Shown: one piece after another, positions 1 to 8,847 of the stretch
Position numbering within the stretch: position 1 is the stretch's first letter
Layout of the letters: the number at the start of each line of letters is the position of its first letter
From: Erythrobacter longus
Lineage (GTDB): Bacteria; Pseudomonadota; Alphaproteobacteria; Sphingomonadales; Sphingomonadaceae
Length of the DNA stretch: 64,000 nt
Reading direction: 5' to 3'
Assembly: GCF_000715015.1 (NCBI RefSeq)
Contig: NZ_JMIW01000001.1
Coordinates: 1,116,001-1,180,000, forward strand
Notes under the pieces: model-generated
The model's database searches: none
Told to the model about the DNA's origin: nothing
What the model saw: only the letters and a program-made list of their open reading frames with translations
Translations under genes and position numbers: made by a program

Positions 1-2647
1 GCGCTTCAAGGCGAGAAAGCAAGTTTTCTCCAGCGCTCAGGCCCTCCTCAAGACCAATTTGGCCGTTCTCAGCCAACTGCATGCGAACTCCGGTGAGTGA
101 AGTCGTTGTCTCTCTGCTGAGGCGGTTAAGATTGGTTATTCGCCCTTCTTCTGAGACAAGAAAGGATGCATAAACGGGACCGAACCGATCCATGAAACCC
201 GGATTCGTGTCTATCGTGCGCAGCATGTTGTGAGTGTAGTTGCCGCTTTCATATTTTTCAGGTGTCGGCACAGTTTGAGTGATCATGCGAAGAAACGCAG
301 TGCCGGCGGCAGCAAGTTCACTTTCGCCGCGTTTTCGCGCTGCGCCTCTTTGAGTATCGCGCACGTCGAAGATTGCATCGGCGAAACGCACGACCACTCC
401 TGCGGCACCATAATCCCCGCTTCCTGCTAGCGCTTCAGCGAAATATCCAAGAGAACGGTAAACCTCGCCGGCTTCCTCCGCATTTTCGCGCTCGATTTGA
501 CGAAAGATGCGACGAATGGCTGACTGACGCGCAAGGTCGACAGCATCGTCATACCTTCGATCGGCAAGATAAAGCCGACCGAGAGTTTCGCGTACATCAG
601 CCTCCTCTTCCCATGGCATAAGATAGAAGTGGGGGTCTGACCGCGTACTGATGTGATTGCCCTGGAATTCTGAATAGTTCAGGGCGGCTTGAGCGCGGCG
701 GATAGCGCCCACCAGATTGCCTCCAACATAATCTGTCTCGGCGAGGAATGCCTGGCCACTCAACCAAGTCTTATATGACTTTTCAGTCTCGAAGCCCTCA
801 AGCTGCGCAAAAGCTTCATCGCTCAACGCGGAAAGGTCGATGGGGCGTTCGTCAGGATAATTGGCTGCGATGATACCTCGCGCTTGATCGGCTTTTCCCT
901 GTTTCAGGTAAATATCGATCAACAGCATGTGAAAATTGGGTGCAAACCACATTTCCAGCCCGCGCAGACCTACCCGCTGCGTATTGCCGGTCCCACCGAT
1001 CGGTATGTTCATCATGCGCAAGGCTAGAGCTTCGGCCCGATCCCAACGACCATAACGCTCGTACACAGAAACCAATGAAAAGAAGGGACTATGCAGATCC
1101 TTAAACTCAAATCCCTCCGGTCGAGAGAGAAGGTCATCAATCACTGCTAGATATTCGCGCTCTGCGAATTCGAAGTCATCGGACTGAGTGGCAAGAGTTG
1201 CCCTGAGGTCGGCCATCTCTTTGAACATAAGCCCGCCATAACCCGCTTGGCTCATCGCTGAAACGTGATCATCGAGGATGGTGTAGGCAATGGCCTCAAG
1301 GCCTTCGCTTAGGCAGACATTGGAATAGGCCAAAATCTCTCGATAAGGGAGCAGCAGCCTTCCATCACGGTCATTTTGAGGAATGATGTCGTCGTTGAAC
1401 GGCAAACGATTGGTATCAATTTGCTCATCCAGAGGCGTTTGATACGGTGGCGGCAGTGGCGCAGCAGGTGCACGCACCGAATATTGATAAGCTGGTTGTG
1501 GAACGGTTGGATTTATCCTTCCTGATGATGCCGCCTGCGCTTCGGGTTCCGGTTCTGGATCCCCAAGCGGATATGCTCCGCATTTAAGCCAAGTAGCGGG
1601 CGGCTGAAAACCACCGTCATAGACAAAGAAAGCCAATCTTAGCTGCCAAGCCCATTTGTATTCGATTGCATCGGGGCTGAACAAATCAGCGCCCAACTGT
1701 TCCATCTCATAAGCAAGCTCGCGCGCTTTCTGGACTTTGCGAGGTTCCTTGGGATTGTATGCTGCGTCGATCAATGCGGGTATGGCAAAATACCTGGCGC
1801 GCTCGCGATCACCCCTCTTGGCGTAGATTTTGGCCATGCGATCCATTGCCAAACGCCCGGCGAAATTTGGGCGATCTTCGCGATTCTCGTTCCCGCCAGG
1901 GCCCATGAATGACGATACCGTGGCAATCCATTTATATGCCGATAGCGCGTACTGCTCATCGCCGTGGCGCGCGATTGTGTCAGCGAGATCGAGCCAACCG
2001 ATCAGCAAATAGCCAGCCGAACCACTTACCGATTCTTTCTCAAGTTCAAACACGCGAGTATATTCGCGAGCTGCAACAGCATCATTGCCCTCTGCAGCGG
2101 CCAGTCTTGCCAAGGCTAAGAAAAGGCGCTTTTCGGATACACCGGGAAATCTGAGCTGCATCAAGGGCTCAAGCCGAGCGCGCGCTGCGTCAGTCTTGCC
2201 CAATTCAGTCAGAATCTCTGCGTGCGCCACCGAAAGTCGATTGTAGTCATTGGAAGTATCGACAAATTCGAAATACTCAGCAAGAAACCGATTCGCATAC
2301 TCAAGATTGCCAGCCTCACGCAGATTTTCATGCATCAGCGAGAGTAGAGTTAGCCGCGCGAGTTGGCCGTCGCCTTCGGCTTCAACCAGCGAAAGCAGTT
2401 TATCAGCAAGGCAGGTCGCCACTTGCGTCTTCCCGTCGCGCCCCGCATCCGCGATCCATTCGCGAAAAGACCTTCTTGGACCAGCTTCAACATAGATAAT
2501 CGGATCTTTGGCCGGGTCAGAACCGCATTCCCTCAGGGCTGCAGCTTCAGATTGGGTGACCTCTGGTGATGTCTGTGCAAGCGCCGGCGTTGCTATCGCA
2601 AAAAACAGCAAAAGCGTCTTCATTACCCAGCCGCTATTGCGCCGCAT
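1..2647 (-). CDS. Secreted TPR-rich protein, C-terminus beyond the window
   Basis: One open frame runs from an ATG at 2647 down to base 1 without a stop, about 882 codons, and leaves the window, so the C-terminus is unseen. The start has a good ribosome site (GGGGAG, about 6 bases upstream). A second ATG at 2623 is less well placed. The N-terminus is a signal peptide: an Arg-Arg start, a Leu/Phe core and an ATPALA cleavage region. The rest is helical, with many Ala/Leu pairs 34-40 residues apart typical of tetratricopeptide repeats, split by a Pro-rich linker near residues 365-400. Secreted TPR proteins of this build in alphaproteobacteria often end in a CHAT caspase-like domain. That is inference, because the relevant part is outside the window. 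The gene is divergent from the peptidase at 2992. Confidence 0.8.
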   Translation of the reverse strand, partial: MRRNSGWVMKTLLLFFAIATPALAQTSPEVTQSEAAALRECGSDPAKDPIIYVEAGPRRSFREWIADAGRDGKTQVATCLADKLLSLVEAEGDGQLARLTLLSLMHENLREAGNLEYANRFLAEYFEFVDTSNDYNRLSVAHAEILTELGKTDAARARLEPLMQLRFPGVSEKRLFLALARLAAAEGNDAVAAREYTRVFELEKESVSGSAGYLLIGWLDLADTIARHGDEQYALSAYKWIATVSSFMGPGGNENREDRPNFAGRLAMDRMAKIYAKRGDRERARYFAIPALIDAAYNPKEPRKVQKARELAYEMEQLGADLFSPDAIEYKWAWQLRLAFFVYDGGFQPPATWLKCGAYPLGDPEPEPEAQAASSGRINPTVPQPAYQYSVRAPAAPLPPPYQTPLDEQIDTNRLPFNDDIIPQNDRDGRLLLPYREILAYSNVCLSEGLEAIAYTILDDHVSAMSQAGYGGLMFKEMADLRATLATQSDDFEFAEREYLAVIDDLLSRPEGFEFKDLHSPFFSLVSVYERYGRWDRAEALALRMMNIPIGGTGNTQRVGLRGLEMWFAPNFHMLLIDIYLKQGKADQARGIIAANYPDERPIDLSALSDEAFAQLEGFETEKSYKTWLSGQAFLAETDYVGGNLVGAIRRAQAALNYSEFQGNHISTRSDPHFYLMPWEEEADVRETLGRLYLADRRYDDAVDLARQSAIRRIFRQIERENAEEAGEVYRSLGYFAEALAGSGDYGAAGVVVRFADAIFDVRDTQRGAARKRGESELAAAGTAFLRMITQTVPTPEKYESGNYTHNMLRTIDTNPGFMDRFGPVYASFLVSEEGRITNLNRLSRETTTSLTGVRMQLAENGQIGLEEGLSAGENLLSRLEA

Positions 2648-2721
2648 TCTGTTCTCCCCACCAATCCGACGCAAGTGCATCAGCATATTCCAGTCTGATG
2701 TCAAATAATGACAGGCCGCCG

Positions 2722-2812
2722 CGATGTGTGACCAACTGCTTATTGTAAGCATGATGTGGCCCAGTAGGCTGGTCCAATTTCATTTGGCGCACGCGGAATT
2801 GGTCACACATCG
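2722..2812. repeat. 14-bp perfect inverted repeat, arms 63 bp apart
   Basis: CGATGTGTGACCAA at 2722-2735 is matched by its exact reverse complement at 2799-2812. It lies in the 344-bp divergent region between the TPR gene and the M1 peptidase, which otherwise shows no gene. It may be a paired operator, a hairpin, or the ends of a very small mobile element. No flanking target duplication was seen. Confidence 0.5.
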
Positions 2813-2991
2813 GGCCGATTCCGCACAGTTTGACTATGCCTGCTTGGAGGCCAGTTGTGGACACTTGGAACAGGCCTCTAATTCACCCGTCTGTCGAAGA
2901 TTTGTGGGGCATGGTTTGTTGGATCAAAGGCTGGCAAGTTGCGCTTTATCATGTAATCCGACCTAGAACTCTGTTTGGTCAGGACCTCCCG

Positions 2992-4950
2992 ATGCGCGCT
3001 TTTGTCTCATTTCTTATGCTACCGTTTGTATTCCTCCTTGCCGGTTGTGGTGACGTGGTCTCGCAGGACACGGCTCAAAGGGGCAAAATCGCGCCGATAC
3101 TGACAAGTGAAGAAGCGTTTGATGATCAGACCTTTGCAAAGCCCAAAGAGGCGCGTGTCACGCATATCGACCTTGATCTTGCGATGGACTTCGATGCGAA
3201 GACGATTGGCGGGACGGCCACTCTCGATGTGCTGGCCGCGGATGAGGCAGATAGCATTATCCTCGATTCCAATGGCTTGCGTGTCTCTGCGGTCACCGAT
3301 GAGGCTGGTAACGCTCTGGAATTTGGCCTTGGCGAGACGGTAGAGGGCAAAGGCGAACCTTTGACCATTGAGCTTCCGGCTCAGAAACTGGAACGCGAAG
3401 CCGATCTTGGCGAGGGCGACCTTGCTCCTACGCACCGGATCGTTGTCGAGTATGTTTCTGCGCCCGAGGCCGAGGCTTTGCAGTGGCTCAGCCCTGAGCA
3501 GACAGCAGGCGGCGAGCATCCGTTTATCTTCAGTCAGGGACAGGCGATCAATAACCGCACATGGATCCCCACACAGGACAGCCCCGGCATCCGTCAGACG
3601 TGGGAAGCGACCATCTCGGCTCCCGAACCCCTCAATGTCGTCATGAGCGGTGTGGTTCAGGGTGATCCGAAGGAAGAAGGCAATCGCCGCGATTTTCGAT
3701 TTGTGATGAACAATCCGGTTCCGCCGTATCTGATTGCCATTGCCGCCGGGAATATCGAGTTCCGCGAACTTGGCCCGCGTTCAGGTGTCTGGGCCGAACC
3801 CGAAGTCATCGAAGCAGCCGCGCAAGAAGTTGGCGATACAGAAGAGATGATCGATGCAGGCATCGCGCTGTTCGGTGACTATCGCTGGGGCCGATATGAC
3901 ATGATCGTCCTGCCGCCGGCGTTCCCTTATGGTGGGATGGAAAACCCGGTGATGACCTTTCTCACACCGACGTTTATCGCTGGTGACCGGTCCAACAATG
4001 GGCTGGTTGCGCATGAATTGGCACACAGCTGGTCAGGTAACTTGACCACCTATTCGAGCTGGCGCGACGGATGGCTCAACGAAGGTGTCACCTCCTATTT
4101 CGAGAACCGCATCGTCGAAGAAGTCTATGGCAAAGAGCGCGCCGAGCAAGAATACGCTCTTAGCTATGCCGGTTTGGTCAGCGGTATCGAAGATGCGGGC
4201 GCAGACAATCCCGCCACGGCCATGCGCTCTCCCGATGGAATTAGCCCGTTCGATACGAAGGGCTTCGCGATCTACGACAAGGGAACGGTGTTCCTGCGCA
4301 CAGTGGAAAACATCATTGGCCGCGAAAAATTCGATGCCTGGCTGACCCAGTGGTTTGACAGCCACGCATTCGAGCCAGTGACATCCGAAATGTTTCTGGC
4401 TGATCTGCGCGAGAAGCTGATCGGTGATGACGCTGAATTGGAAGAACGGTTGATGCTAAACGAGTGGGTTTACGGCACCGGCCTGCCTGAAAACGCGTGG
4501 AAGCCTGACGATGCTGCCTTTGCCGAAGTGGATAGCGCGGTCGCTGCTTATGCCAGCGATGCAACGCTGCCCGATGTCGATGCCTGGCGCGGTTGGACAG
4601 CGGCAGAGCAGCGACGGTTCCTTGAGGAACTCCCTCAGGAATTGTCCAACGAGCAGCTGTCAGCTCTGGACACGGCTTTGGGCCTTTCGCAAACTGAGAA
4701 CAATGAAGTGCTGTTCCTTTGGCTGGAGGCGGCGCTACGCAACGAATTCGATCCCGCCGTTCCACAAGCCGAACGCTTCTTGGCGAGGGTGGGACGTAAT
4801 AAGTTTGTCAGCCCCTTATTCAGCGCACTTAATGACACTGCTTGGGGCAAACCCATCGCTCAGCGCATCTATGCCAAGACGCGCAGCAGCTATCACGCTT
4901 ACACACGCGGCAATGTGGACGATACGCTTCAATATGAAAAGCCCGCCTGA
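2992..4950 (+). CDS. M1 family aminopeptidase, lipoprotein (leukotriene A4 hydrolase-like)
   Basis: A zinc metallopeptidase of 652 residues. The frame is open further upstream, but the ATG at 2992 has an AGGA site and begins a lipoprotein signal ending LLAGC, so it is the likely start. The mature protein would then be lipid-anchored in the cell envelope. The substrate-binding GGMEN motif is at about residues 314-318. The zinc site HELAH is at 341-345, and the third ligand Glu is at 364, giving the HExxH-18-E spacing of family M1. An N-terminal beta-sandwich precedes the catalytic domain and a helical C-terminal domain follows, as in leukotriene A4 hydrolase-type aminopeptidases. It would trim N-terminal residues from peptides outside the cytoplasm. 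It stands alone on the plus strand. Confidence 0.93.
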   Translation: MRAFVSFLMLPFVFLLAGCGDVVSQDTAQRGKIAPILTSEEAFDDQTFAKPKEARVTHIDLDLAMDFDAKTIGGTATLDVLAADEADSIILDSNGLRVSAVTDEAGNALEFGLGETVEGKGEPLTIELPAQKLEREADLGEGDLAPTHRIVVEYVSAPEAEALQWLSPEQTAGGEHPFIFSQGQAINNRTWIPTQDSPGIRQTWEATISAPEPLNVVMSGVVQGDPKEEGNRRDFRFVMNNPVPPYLIAIAAGNIEFRELGPRSGVWAEPEVIEAAAQEVGDTEEMIDAGIALFGDYRWGRYDMIVLPPAFPYGGMENPVMTFLTPTFIAGDRSNNGLVAHELAHSWSGNLTTYSSWRDGWLNEGVTSYFENRIVEEVYGKERAEQEYALSYAGLVSGIEDAGADNPATAMRSPDGISPFDTKGFAIYDKGTVFLRTVENIIGREKFDAWLTQWFDSHAFEPVTSEMFLADLREKLIGDDAELEERLMLNEWVYGTGLPENAWKPDDAAFAEVDSAVAAYASDATLPDVDAWRGWTAAEQRRFLEELPQELSNEQLSALDTALGLSQTENNEVLFLWLEAALRNEFDPAVPQAERFLARVGRNKFVSPLFSALNDTAWGKPIAQRIYAKTRSSYHAYTRGNVDDTLQYEKPA

Positions 4951-4985
4951 ACGATACGATCAGACGAAAGCTACTTTGCAGTAAT

Positions 4986-5298
4986 TCAGCCGAGGCGCGA
5001 GATGGTGAATTCACGCTCCGATGCCTTTCGTCCGGTTGCCGCGTGAATTTGTGTCCCAGACCTAAGCGAAAGCTTGATCGAAGTAGGCGCTACCAAAGCA
5101 AGCGGTGCACCAAGAAAATTCGACCCAGCAACATCGTCAGTGTCCGAAAGAACGCAGCGTTCGTGTGGAACAATGATTGTCTTGGGCTCGCTATCTGCAG
5201 CCTTGCCACTTTGTCCTATTGGATTAGCAGGATTACCCAGAGGCAGCGCGATTAGCGCTACGAGAATCCGACACTTGGCTACGCCCCAAAAAACTCAT
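4986..5298 (-). pseudogene. Small secreted protein gene with a one-base frameshift near its start
   Basis: An ATG at 5298 opens a frame that soon stops. Dropping one base from the T6-G4 run (5285-5294, read on the minus strand) joins it to a long open frame ending at TGA 4988-4986. The joined product has about 103 residues. It begins with a hydrophobic signal-like segment (VALIALPLGNPA) and continues as a plausible small secreted domain ending near SRLG. The span of 313 bases is three times 104 plus one, which fits a single-base insertion. Either the gene is broken, or the run is a slippage site or a sequence error. No strong ribosome site is visible, and I do not recognise the family. It lies 16 bases after the response regulator stop. 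The rest of the 364-bp gap shows nothing else. Confidence 0.4.
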
Positions 5299-5314
5299 GT
5301 ATTGTACCGGGTGT

Positions 5315-6049
5315 TTATTCCTCGCCCTCGGAATTGCTATCGACAAGCTTGGTGACGAGCTCGTTTAGCTCATACATTTGCGCAAGGTTTGGTGTTTGTC
5401 CGCTTACCACGCTTTCAAAGACAATCTCGAACTTGGCCTTTATCTCTCGCAATTGATCGATCACACCCGTTTGCGCGCCAGGAGCGGCAGTGCCTTGCGC
5501 GGGTTTCATAGCCAACTTGGCTTCCAGCTCTTTGCGCAGATCGATTTCCTCGCGAAGCTCAGTTTCCATGTCGGCCAGCACAAGGCTGCGCATTGTCATG
5601 CGTTCATCAAGGACCGCGTTGCAGCGACGCAGTTCGCTCGTATCACCGGTCTTTGCAAGATGGCTTTCTATACGTGCACGCAGGACTACGAAATCTATCG
5701 GTTTGGTCACGTAATCATCCGCGCCCGCACTGAGAGCTTCGGCGGTCGCCTCACTCTCTGCGCGCGCTGTGACCATGATTACCGGGAGATCGGACGTGTG
5801 CGGATTGGCGCGCAATTCGTGCAAGACTTCGATGCCGTTCATCTCCGGCATCATGTAATCGAGCAAAATGATATCTGGCCGCGAGCGCGAGAGCAGTTCG
5901 AGGGCTGCTTCACCGCTATCCACGCTGATGACTGCGTATTTGTGCATTTCAAGCTGGCGACAAAGTACGGCTCGGTTTGCCGCCATATCATCGACAACAA
6001 GCACGGTTTTGGTCTCAGTGTCTGGCCTGATATCGAAACTTTCCATCAT
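5315..6049 (-). CDS. Response regulator with receiver domain and coiled-coil tail
   Basis: A 244-residue protein. An N-terminal receiver domain (about residues 14-130) has the acidic pair VVDD, the phospho-acceptor Asp at 64 (LLDYMMP) and the conserved Lys in TKP. The second half is charged, helical and probably coiled-coil, with no DNA-binding or enzymatic domain that I recognise. It may act by protein contact, for instance on the kinase or the cyclic-di-GMP enzyme of the same operon. The ATG at 6049 overlaps the kinase stop by 4 bases (ATGA), and GGAGGA lies just upstream. A second ATG at 6046 is equally possible. It is the last intact gene of the operon that begins near 12663. Confidence 0.9.
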   Translation of the reverse strand: MMESFDIRPDTETKTVLVVDDMAANRAVLCRQLEMHKYAVISVDSGEAALELLSRSRPDIILLDYMMPEMNGIEVLHELRANPHTSDLPVIMVTARAESEATAEALSAGADDYVTKPIDFVVLRARIESHLAKTGDTSELRRCNAVLDERMTMRSLVLADMETELREEIDLRKELEAKLAMKPAQGTAAPGAQTGVIDQLREIKAKFEIVFESVVSGQTPNLAQMYELNELVTKLVDSNSEGEE

Positions 6050-8310
6050 GCGGCTCCTCCGTTCAATCTTTCGGTCTCGGCATAAGACAAAGCCTCTGCA
6101 AGCATGCGAGGACTGAGGCCGTTTTTGGCAATAACGCTCGCGACTTTCTTCTCAAGTTCGTTGGTATCTGCGTTATTCATCGCTTTACCGGTTACTACGA
6201 TAACAAATGGTTTTGTCTCGGCCGGCAATTTGGCGATCCAGTCTATGAGTTCGTGCCCATCGATCTCTGGCATTCGAAGATCGGTGACGACGAAGTCGTA
6301 ATCCGCTTGGCTAAGAAGTGCCTGCGCCGCCTTACCATCATGGGCAATCGAAGCCGTGTATCCGACCTGTTCAACCCCACGACTGTATAACTTGGCGGTA
6401 GCTTCATCATCGTCCACCACCAGTACTTTGCCAGTGCGCGGTTTGGAGTATTGGGAGAGCACATCGCTAATTTCGCTGCGACTGATCGGCTTGATCAAAT
6501 GGTCGCTTGCTCCTGCCTCTATCGTCTTGTTTCGATCATCGCTGACGGACACGACCACAACGGGCGTAGAGGCAAGCTCCTCATCCTTTCGCAAGGCATC
6601 CAGAACCCCCCAACCATCGACCTTGGGCATCGCGATATCGAGCAAGATTATCGTTGGACGATGTTGCCGCACAAGATCGAGACCCTCTTGGCCATTGCTG
6701 GCAAGGAGCGTCGCGTATCCTGCCTGCGTCGCCATACGCAGCAGCAGTTGGGCTGCGCTGGGTTCATCATCGATAATGACCGCCAAGGGCTTTGACTGAT
6801 CGACTTCCTGAGGCGCTGAAACATAGTCATCTGGTGCATCAATCAAGACGGTGTCGCTGCCTTCTGCGTTTCCTGCGCTGAGATCGGCCTTGATACGGAG
6901 CGTGAATGTCGAACCGGCACCGGGCTTGGATTCCACCTGAACCCCTCCACCCAGCATCGCTGCAAACCTGTGAGTGATCGCAAGGCCAAGGCCCGTACCT
7001 CCAAACCGGCGTGTCGTCGTAGAATCGGCCTGATTGAAGGGTTGGAAGAGCTTGGTCACCTGCTCTTCGTTCATGCCGATCCCGGTGTCCGAGATTGCAA
7101 AGACCAGATCATCGCCATCACGCCGGGCAAGCATGAATATCTGGCCACCGTCGGTGAACTTGCAAGCGTTGGAACCCAGGTTCAGCAAGGCCTGCCGAAG
7201 CTTGACCGAGTCCGAATGTGCAACTCCGATTTCATCCGAAACCTGAACATGGATCCGATTGTTTCTCTGAGCAGCGGTCGGTGCGAGCATCTTCTCGACT
7301 TCGCGGACTGTCTTGGAAACATCGAACTCGTGAATCTCGATGTCCATCCTTCCAGCTTCGATCTTCGATAGATCGAGGATCGAATTGATCAGTGCAAGCA
7401 ATTGCTGGGCGGAACTGTATATCCACTGGATGTCCTCAAGCGAGCGGGCATTCGCAGTATCCTTCAATTCTTCGCTCAGGACATCGGTGTAACCAAGAAT
7501 GGCGTTGAGCGGGGTACGCAGCTCATGGCTCATGTTGGCGAGAAATTGCGATTTGGCGACGTTGGCGTTTTCGGCATCATCGCGCGCTTTGCGCAGCTCT
7601 TGGGCATTTTCGGTAAGCACTACGTCGCGATGCTCGACCGCTGCAACCATCGCATTGAAATTGTTCGAAATAGCGGTGAAATCAGGATCCGGCTCTTCTG
7701 CCAGCCGCATGCTGTAATCGCTGGACACTGTGATCTTGTGCATCGCATTGTTCAAACGGCTGATCGGGCGGAATGCCATTCGATTCAGGCCCCTTGCAAA
7801 ACCCATTGAAAGCGCAAGGCACAATGAAAACAAAACGGTCATCGCGAGCCAGGTCTCGCTCAAAATGTTGGCAAAGGTTCTGGGGCGAACCTGCATCTCA
7901 AGGGTTCCGAGCAATTCTCCGTCCAGAACAATGGGACGCTCGATGATTTGCAGTGTCGACCCGGCAGCGTCAAATTCGGCAGAGGCGTTCTCGTGCCGGA
8001 CAAACAGCGTTCCATTCGCATCACGAACCGACACCCTGTTAACATCGTCGATCCCGTTAATGGAGATCAAGTTTTCGCGTGCTGCTTCCGCATCGGCGAA
8101 CATCAAAGCAGGGCCAGTGTTTGCCGCAATGACCTGCATGATCTGGTCATGACGTTGTTGTGAAAGCCGTTGTTCAGTGAAAAATTGCAGGCCCAAAAGG
8201 CCAACACAAGCGAGCAGCAGCGCAACAGACACAAGCATCGCGCTCGAAACTGTCAGCTTCGTTTTGAACCGCATCTTGGCGAAGACGTCAGAGGTTTTTT
8301 CTCCTGTCAC
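6046..8310 (-). CDS. Hybrid sensor histidine kinase with two receiver domains
   Basis: A membrane sensor of 754 residues. A transmembrane helix at about 20-45 is followed by a periplasmic sensor of about 100 residues (CHASE8-like in position), a second helix at 155-172 and a HAMP linker. The HisKA domain has its phospho-His at 262 (SHELRTPL). The ATPase has the N box near 380, G1 DTGIG near 408 and G2 GGTGLGL near 437. Two receiver domains follow, with acceptor Asp at about 558 and 677. All the catalytic residues I looked for are present. The GTG at 8310 overlaps the YfiR gene stop by 4 bases. An ATG at 8274 is an alternative start. Signal passes to the internal receivers and probably to the separate regulator at 5315. 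The periplasmic part probably reads a state set by the YfiR-like protein or the TonB receptor. Confidence 0.93.
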   Translation of the reverse strand: MTGEKTSDVFAKMRFKTKLTVSSAMLVSVALLLACVGLLGLQFFTEQRLSQQRHDQIMQVIAANTGPALMFADAEAARENLISINGIDDVNRVSVRDANGTLFVRHENASAEFDAAGSTLQIIERPIVLDGELLGTLEMQVRPRTFANILSETWLAMTVLFSLCLALSMGFARGLNRMAFRPISRLNNAMHKITVSSDYSMRLAEEPDPDFTAISNNFNAMVAAVEHRDVVLTENAQELRKARDDAENANVAKSQFLANMSHELRTPLNAILGYTDVLSEELKDTANARSLEDIQWIYSSAQQLLALINSILDLSKIEAGRMDIEIHEFDVSKTVREVEKMLAPTAAQRNNRIHVQVSDEIGVAHSDSVKLRQALLNLGSNACKFTDGGQIFMLARRDGDDLVFAISDTGIGMNEEQVTKLFQPFNQADSTTTRRFGGTGLGLAITHRFAAMLGGGVQVESKPGAGSTFTLRIKADLSAGNAEGSDTVLIDAPDDYVSAPQEVDQSKPLAVIIDDEPSAAQLLLRMATQAGYATLLASNGQEGLDLVRQHRPTIILLDIAMPKVDGWGVLDALRKDEELASTPVVVVSVSDDRNKTIEAGASDHLIKPISRSEISDVLSQYSKPRTGKVLVVDDDEATAKLYSRGVEQVGYTASIAHDGKAAQALLSQADYDFVVTDLRMPEIDGHELIDWIAKLPAETKPFVIVVTGKAMNNADTNELEKKVASVIAKNGLSPRMLAEALSYAETERLNGGAA

Positions 8311-8834
8311 CGTTCCACCCTCGCCGCGAGGCGAATAAGCTTGGAGCTGATCCGGACATTCGATTTGGCAGCGGCATCGAGATTGATCTCGAAACGGATC
8401 TGACTTCCCATGCGAACAAGACCGACGCTCCCGCCCCGGTCAATAAAGCTTCGGCCATCCCCCATTACCAGTCTGCCTGATGCGGAGGCGTTAGCCACTG
8501 CCCGCGAACTGGCTGAGCCAAGATAGACCACATCGCAACCGTTAAAGGCCGTATTGCGAACCGTGCGTACAGAGACCGTTCGTGAACCAACGGCTCGCCC
8601 TGAAAATGCTTGAAAGCTGCGCGCCGCTGGATCGTTTGCGGATACGCAAAAAACCATCGGTCCGCGCCCGCTATCTGGCAGATCAACGAACCTTAGGACG
8701 TTGAAGACAATGGCGGCTTTCAGGCGCTCTGGATCGCTGCTTTGGGCAGCGAGCGGTGCGACGACCAGCGCACCCGTGGCAAGCGTTAGAACGGCTTTAC
8801 CCAAGACTTTGGAGAAGCGTGAAATAGTAAACAT
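8307..8834 (-). CDS. YfiR-family (DUF4154) periplasmic protein
   Basis: A 175-residue exported protein with a signal peptide ending near APLAAQ. The mature part matches the YfiR pattern: an early KAAIVFN-FVDLP stretch, a central segment around VVYLGSA, and a closing GSQIRFEINLDAA-ISSKLI segment. In Pseudomonas, YfiR is a periplasmic repressor of the diguanylate cyclase YfiN and links envelope state to cyclic-di-GMP. Here there is no YfiN next to it. The partners in the operon are a TonB receptor upstream and a hybrid kinase downstream, so the likely target is the kinase sensor domain. The start has a strong GAGGAGGAG ribosome site. Confidence 0.85.
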   Translation of the reverse strand: MFTISRFSKVLGKAVLTLATGALVVAPLAAQSSDPERLKAAIVFNVLRFVDLPDSGRGPMVFCVSANDPAARSFQAFSGRAVGSRTVSVRTVRNTAFNGCDVVYLGSASSRAVANASASGRLVMGDGRSFIDRGGSVGLVRMGSQIRFEINLDAAAKSNVRISSKLIRLAARVER

Positions 8835-8847
8835 ATCTAGCTCCTCC

